A stretch of DNA of 7,843 bases from assembly GCA_947475645.1 (NCBI GenBank), contig CANJNU010000030.1, forward strand, positions 1 to 7,843, written 5' to 3'. The number at the start of each line of letters is the position of its first letter. Positions within the stretch are counted from its first letter, which is position 1. The position numbers and the translations under genes were made by a program. Below, one piece after another: positions 5,473 to 7,843 of this stretch. This stretch comes from Bacteriovoracaceae bacterium (GTDB lineage: Bacteria; Bdellovibrionota; UBA1018). The notes below the pieces were generated by a model. That model ran no database searches and was not told where the DNA came from. It worked only from the letters and a program-made list of their open reading frames with translations.

Positions 5473-6300
5473 CTACATAAGATTGCGGTCGCCGGCGGGG
5501 TCGAGCCAGTCACGCAGGCCATCTCCCAGGGCATTGAATGCCATAAGCGTAATGAAAAGAATTCCCCCAGGATACAGGATAAGATGTGGAAAGCTTCTCA
5601 TCGCCCCGAAACCCTCACTCGCTAGTACTCCCCAAGAGGCATAGGGAGGCTGCAAACCCAATCCGATGAATGAGAGAAAACTTTCGGACATGACTTGGGT
5701 GGGAATTTGGATGGTCAGTGCCACGAGAATAGGGCCCCAGAGATTGGGAAGGATATGCCGGAAGATAATTGAAAGAGTACTGGCGCCTACCGACCGGGCG
5801 GCCTCTACATAAGGCATTTGTTTCGCTTGAAGCATTTGGCCTCGGACGAGACGTGCTTGGGTAACCCACGAAGTGGCACTGAGTGCGACCAGTAAACCCG
5901 TTAAGCCCTTCCCAAATACGAGGGTAAGGAGAATGGCTAAGAGCAGTGAGGGAATGATGTAGAACAGATGGGTAATACCGCTCAAACATCGATCGACCCA
6001 TCCGCCAAAATATCCCGCTAATGCACCCGAGAGGGTGCCCAAAATGAGCGAGATAAGCGCAGTCACAACCCCAACGGTGAGTGAGACTCGTGCACCGTAA
6101 AGAATGCGGCTATAGAGGTCGCGACCCAAAAGATCGGTGCCCATGGGGTGAAGAAACGAGGGGGGACTGAGTCGTTGAGAAATCTGTTGTTCCTCGAAAG
6201 AGTACCGAGTGAGTAGCGGTGCGCACAAAGTTGCCAGCGTAAGTAAAAGAAGAAATGCTAAACTGAGAACAGCCCATCGATTTTTTAAAAAACGATTCAT
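5473..6300 (-). CDS. oppC: oligopeptide ABC transporter permease, OppC type
   Basis: An inner-membrane permease subunit of 275 residues (E. coli OppC has 302). It has one N-terminal transmembrane helix (about 10-30), the conserved block HPMGTDLLGRDLYSRILYGAR (51-71) and five further helices. The EAA loop that docks the ATPase is at about 164-187 (YVEAARSVGA, then FRHILPN). ESFLSFIGLGLQPP (206-219) and the ending NALGDGLRDWLDP (256-268) are family hallmarks. It pairs with OppB to form the channel. Its ATG overlaps the oppB TGA as ATGA, so translation is probably coupled; no strong Shine-Dalgarno is seen. It ends 4 bases from the converging alkB-like gene, so no oppD or oppF follows, which is unusual for opp operons. 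The substrate is probably peptides. Confidence 0.93.
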   Translation of the reverse strand: MNRFLKNRWAVLSLAFLLLLTLATLCAPLLTRYSFEEQQISQRLSPPSFLHPMGTDLLGRDLYSRILYGARVSLTVGVVTALISLILGTLSGALAGYFGGWVDRCLSGITHLFYIIPSLLLAILLTLVFGKGLTGLLVALSATSWVTQARLVRGQMLQAKQMPYVEAARSVGASTLSIIFRHILPNLWGPILVALTIQIPTQVMSESFLSFIGLGLQPPYASWGVLASEGFGAMRSFPHLILYPGGILFITLMAFNALGDGLRDWLDPAGDRNLM

Positions 6301-7217
6301 GATTCGACTCGAATTCTAGGATCGATCCATGAGTAACTGAGATCGACCAGTAAGTGGGCCGTCAGTAGTACAACTCCATAAGTCAGCGTAAGGCCCATTA
6401 CTAAGGGGTAATCCCGATTCAATACGGACTGAACAAAATGCATTCCAAGCCCTGGAATTTGAAAAACAATTTCGACTAAAAATGAGCCTGTAACCATTTG
6501 AGCCGCCAAAGGTCCAAGCACAGATACAACCGGGATTAGAGAATTTTTAAGCGCATGTTTAAAGAGAATGGTTCTGGGTGAAAGGCCCTTGCCGTAGGCG
6601 GTGCGAATAAAGTCGCTTCGAAGAACCTCGATTACGGTGGTTCGCGTAAGACGAGCAAGAATGGCGAGCGGACGAGCGGCCAGGGTGAGGGTGGGAAGAA
6701 CCCAGAACTCGGGGCCCTCCCATAGAGCAGGTGGAAACCACATTAGCCAAAGGGAAAAGATAAGGATGAGAAGGCTCGCTAAAAGATAAGTGGGTAGACT
6801 CAGACCCGAAAAACAAACGAACATGAAGACGCGGTCGATCCACGTTCCTTGCTTCCACGCACTCAGGCAGCCTAGTGGAATTCCCAGAATTACTGCCACC
6901 AGCAGCGCCAACGTTCCGAGTAAAATAGAGACGGGCCATGCTTCGCTAATGAGCTCAGAAACAGGCTTACCTAAGTATTGAAATGATTCGTGAAGATCTC
7001 CGTGCAATAGATCTTTAAACCAAATGCCCATTTGTTGCGAGACCCGCAGATTAAGGCCGTACTTGGCTTGAATATTTGCCTGAATCTCGGGGGGCCATAC
7101 ACGATCCGTGTCGAACGGACCTCCGGGGGCAAGTCGAAGCAGTAAAAAGGTAAGGACGCAGAGAAGACTTAGGGTAACCAGGGCGGCTAAGATTCTTTGA
7201 AAAATAATGCGAATCAT
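6297..7217 (-). CDS. oppB: oligopeptide ABC transporter permease, OppB type
   Basis: An inner-membrane permease subunit of 306 residues, the same length as E. coli OppB and close to it in motif layout. It has an N-terminal helix (about 9-28), LRLAPGGPFD (28-37), PPEIQANIQAKYGLN (42-56), and core helices from about 97 onward. The EAA-type ATPase-docking loop is at about 202-227 (DFIRTAYGKGLS, then FKHALKNSLIP). PGLGMHFVQSVLNRDYPLV (255-273) and the ending SWIDPRI (296-302) are also typical. A longer reading from 7310 was rejected because its first 31 residues lie inside the upstream gene and are not permease-like. ATG 7217 forms an ATGA overlap with the upstream gene's TGA, and the 3' end overlaps oppC in the same way. 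The three genes should therefore be one message with coupled translation. Confidence 0.94.
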   Translation of the reverse strand: MIRIIFQRILAALVTLSLLCVLTFLLLRLAPGGPFDTDRVWPPEIQANIQAKYGLNLRVSQQMGIWFKDLLHGDLHESFQYLGKPVSELISEAWPVSILLGTLALLVAVILGIPLGCLSAWKQGTWIDRVFMFVCFSGLSLPTYLLASLLILIFSLWLMWFPPALWEGPEFWVLPTLTLAARPLAILARLTRTTVIEVLRSDFIRTAYGKGLSPRTILFKHALKNSLIPVVSVLGPLAAQMVTGSFLVEIVFQIPGLGMHFVQSVLNRDYPLVMGLTLTYGVVLLTAHLLVDLSYSWIDPRIRVES

Positions 7218-7843
7218 TTTGGAAAACTTACCCAGCCTGCGTTGGCTGGAAATGTTGAGGGCTGTATCGCGCAGCGCTGGGTATCGGCCAAGAGTGCGGT
7301 ATAGGCACAAAGAAATGAGTCGAACGCAGCAAGATTCTGGGAGAGCTTTCGAATATCCCGCTCGTAGATAAAGATATTTCCATTTTTAGTGAGAATGTCA
7401 AGGATCTCCTCGCGCGCAACAATGCCCTCTTCAAGCCTTCTCCAGTTTTGAACGAGCCGACTGGGAAATTGATGATGCAGCGAGAGCAGAGAGAGCGTGA
7501 GCTTGGGCCAGACCTCGATGAGGTTGAGGTGATCAATATGCCGCCGAAGGAAATTCATGCGCGCCGTAAGGGGAGCCTTATTTCCTCCCAGTGCTTCATC
7601 AATATCAAAACGGTGAGATTCGGGAACTTGAGAAAGTACCTGGTAGCGAATCCAAAGTTCGATCGGTCGCTGAGTGTAAGGAGTGAACTCAAGCACCTTT
7701 GGAAACTCAGAGTCTTGAACGGCATGGCCAGCGGCCTTTTTTACTTGTGATCTCATCCATTGAACGGAAGTGACGGTGCAGGCCTTTGGAAGTGGACAGG
7801 TCTTTCGAGTGCAACCGATGCAGGGAGGAAGCGTGAGTGGAAC
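7214..7843 (-). CDS. probable GT9-family (heptosyltransferase-like) glycosyltransferase, C-terminal part, with long helical extension
   Basis: The frame is open to the right edge of the window, so this is the last 209 residues of a larger protein; the ATG at 7756 is probably internal. Just before it lies a cysteine block, PPCIGCTRKTCPLPKAC (C-x2-C-x4-C-x5-C, fragment residues 6-22), then VTSVQWMRSQVKKAA. This resembles the C-terminal block of many ADP-heptose:LPS heptosyltransferases (CxPCxxxxCPxxxxxCM..I.p..V..a), which transfer sugars to lipopolysaccharide core in the cytoplasm. About 165 residues follow that I do not recognise; GT9 proteins normally end soon after this block. The extension looks helical and mixed-charge, with no signal peptide or transmembrane segment. 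The assignment rests on this one motif, so another cysteine-cluster protein is possible. Its stop overlaps the oppB start (ATGA), so it is first or upstream in the oppBC message. Confidence 0.55.
   Translation of the reverse strand, partial: VPLTLPPCIGCTRKTCPLPKACTVTSVQWMRSQVKKAAGHAVQDSEFPKVLEFTPYTQRPIELWIRYQVLSQVPESHRFDIDEALGGNKAPLTARMNFLRRHIDHLNLIEVWPKLTLSLLSLHHQFPSRLVQNWRRLEEGIVAREEILDILTKNGNIFIYERDIRKLSQNLAAFDSFLCAYTALLADTQRCAIQPSTFPANAGWVSFPK

Noticed and set aside
6279..6300. T6A6 palindrome at codons 3-7 of oppC, which on the minus strand forms a T-TTT-TTA type slippery heptamer.
   Set aside because: No downstream pseudoknot or strong stem and no meaningful alternative product were seen. 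OppC reads normally in frame, so this is probably coincidental codon composition.
7218..7310. A 31-residue N-terminal extension of OppB from an upstream ATG.
   Set aside because: It lies within the codons of the upstream gene. Family length (306 residues) and the ATGA overlap both favour the start at 7217.

Overview
This window reads as an ordinary, gene-dense chromosomal segment of a Gram-negative bacterium. It has about 50% GC, Isc-type iron-sulfur assembly genes, Sec-exported periplasmic proteins, E. coli-like Opp permeases and a probable LPS-type glycosyltransferase. Many unrelated Gram-negatives would fit. A Bdellovibrionota or other delta-like lineage is only a guess; nothing here is diagnostic. 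I see no RNA gene, CRISPR array, insertion sequence, integrase or phage gene.

Layout, left to right. Bases 1-1292 (+) hold the C-terminal two thirds of hscA. It is followed by fdx (1324-1629, +), the [2Fe-2S] ferredoxin normally encoded next to hscA in isc operons. Twelve bases on, a convergent gene (1642-2625, -) encodes an exported N-acetylmuramoyl-L-alanine amidase of the Amidase_2 type, with a cysteine-rich N-terminal region. A 150-bp divergent intergenic region separates it from an OppA-like peptide-binding protein (2776-4362, +). An AT-rich spacer with promoter-like sequences leads to an AlkB/XylM-type membrane di-iron oxygenase (4479-5468, +). Four bases later, converging on it, come oppC (5473-6300, -), oppB (6297-7217, -) and the C-terminal part of a probable GT9 glycosyltransferase (7214-7843, -, running off the window). 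The last three are joined by ATGA stop/start overlaps, so they form one transcription unit read from right to left.

How the genes may work together. HscA and Fdx act in Fe-S cluster assembly. The amidase, the OppA-like binding protein and OppB/OppC could make a peptidoglycan-peptide release and uptake route: amidase in the periplasm, binding protein for capture, permease for import. This is inferred from adjacency and family, and no OppD/OppF ATPase lies in the window. The AlkB-like enzyme sits between the two halves of the transporter and has no visible redox partner except possibly the unrelated Fdx.

The points most worth a second look are: a 28-bp tandem duplication that has moved the hscA stop codon; a possibly leaderless alkB-like gene; the coupling of a GT9-type enzyme with a long unrecognised C-terminal extension to oppBC; and the amidase's non-standard metal-site motif and cysteine-rich N-terminus. 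I did not find a clear new multi-gene system.
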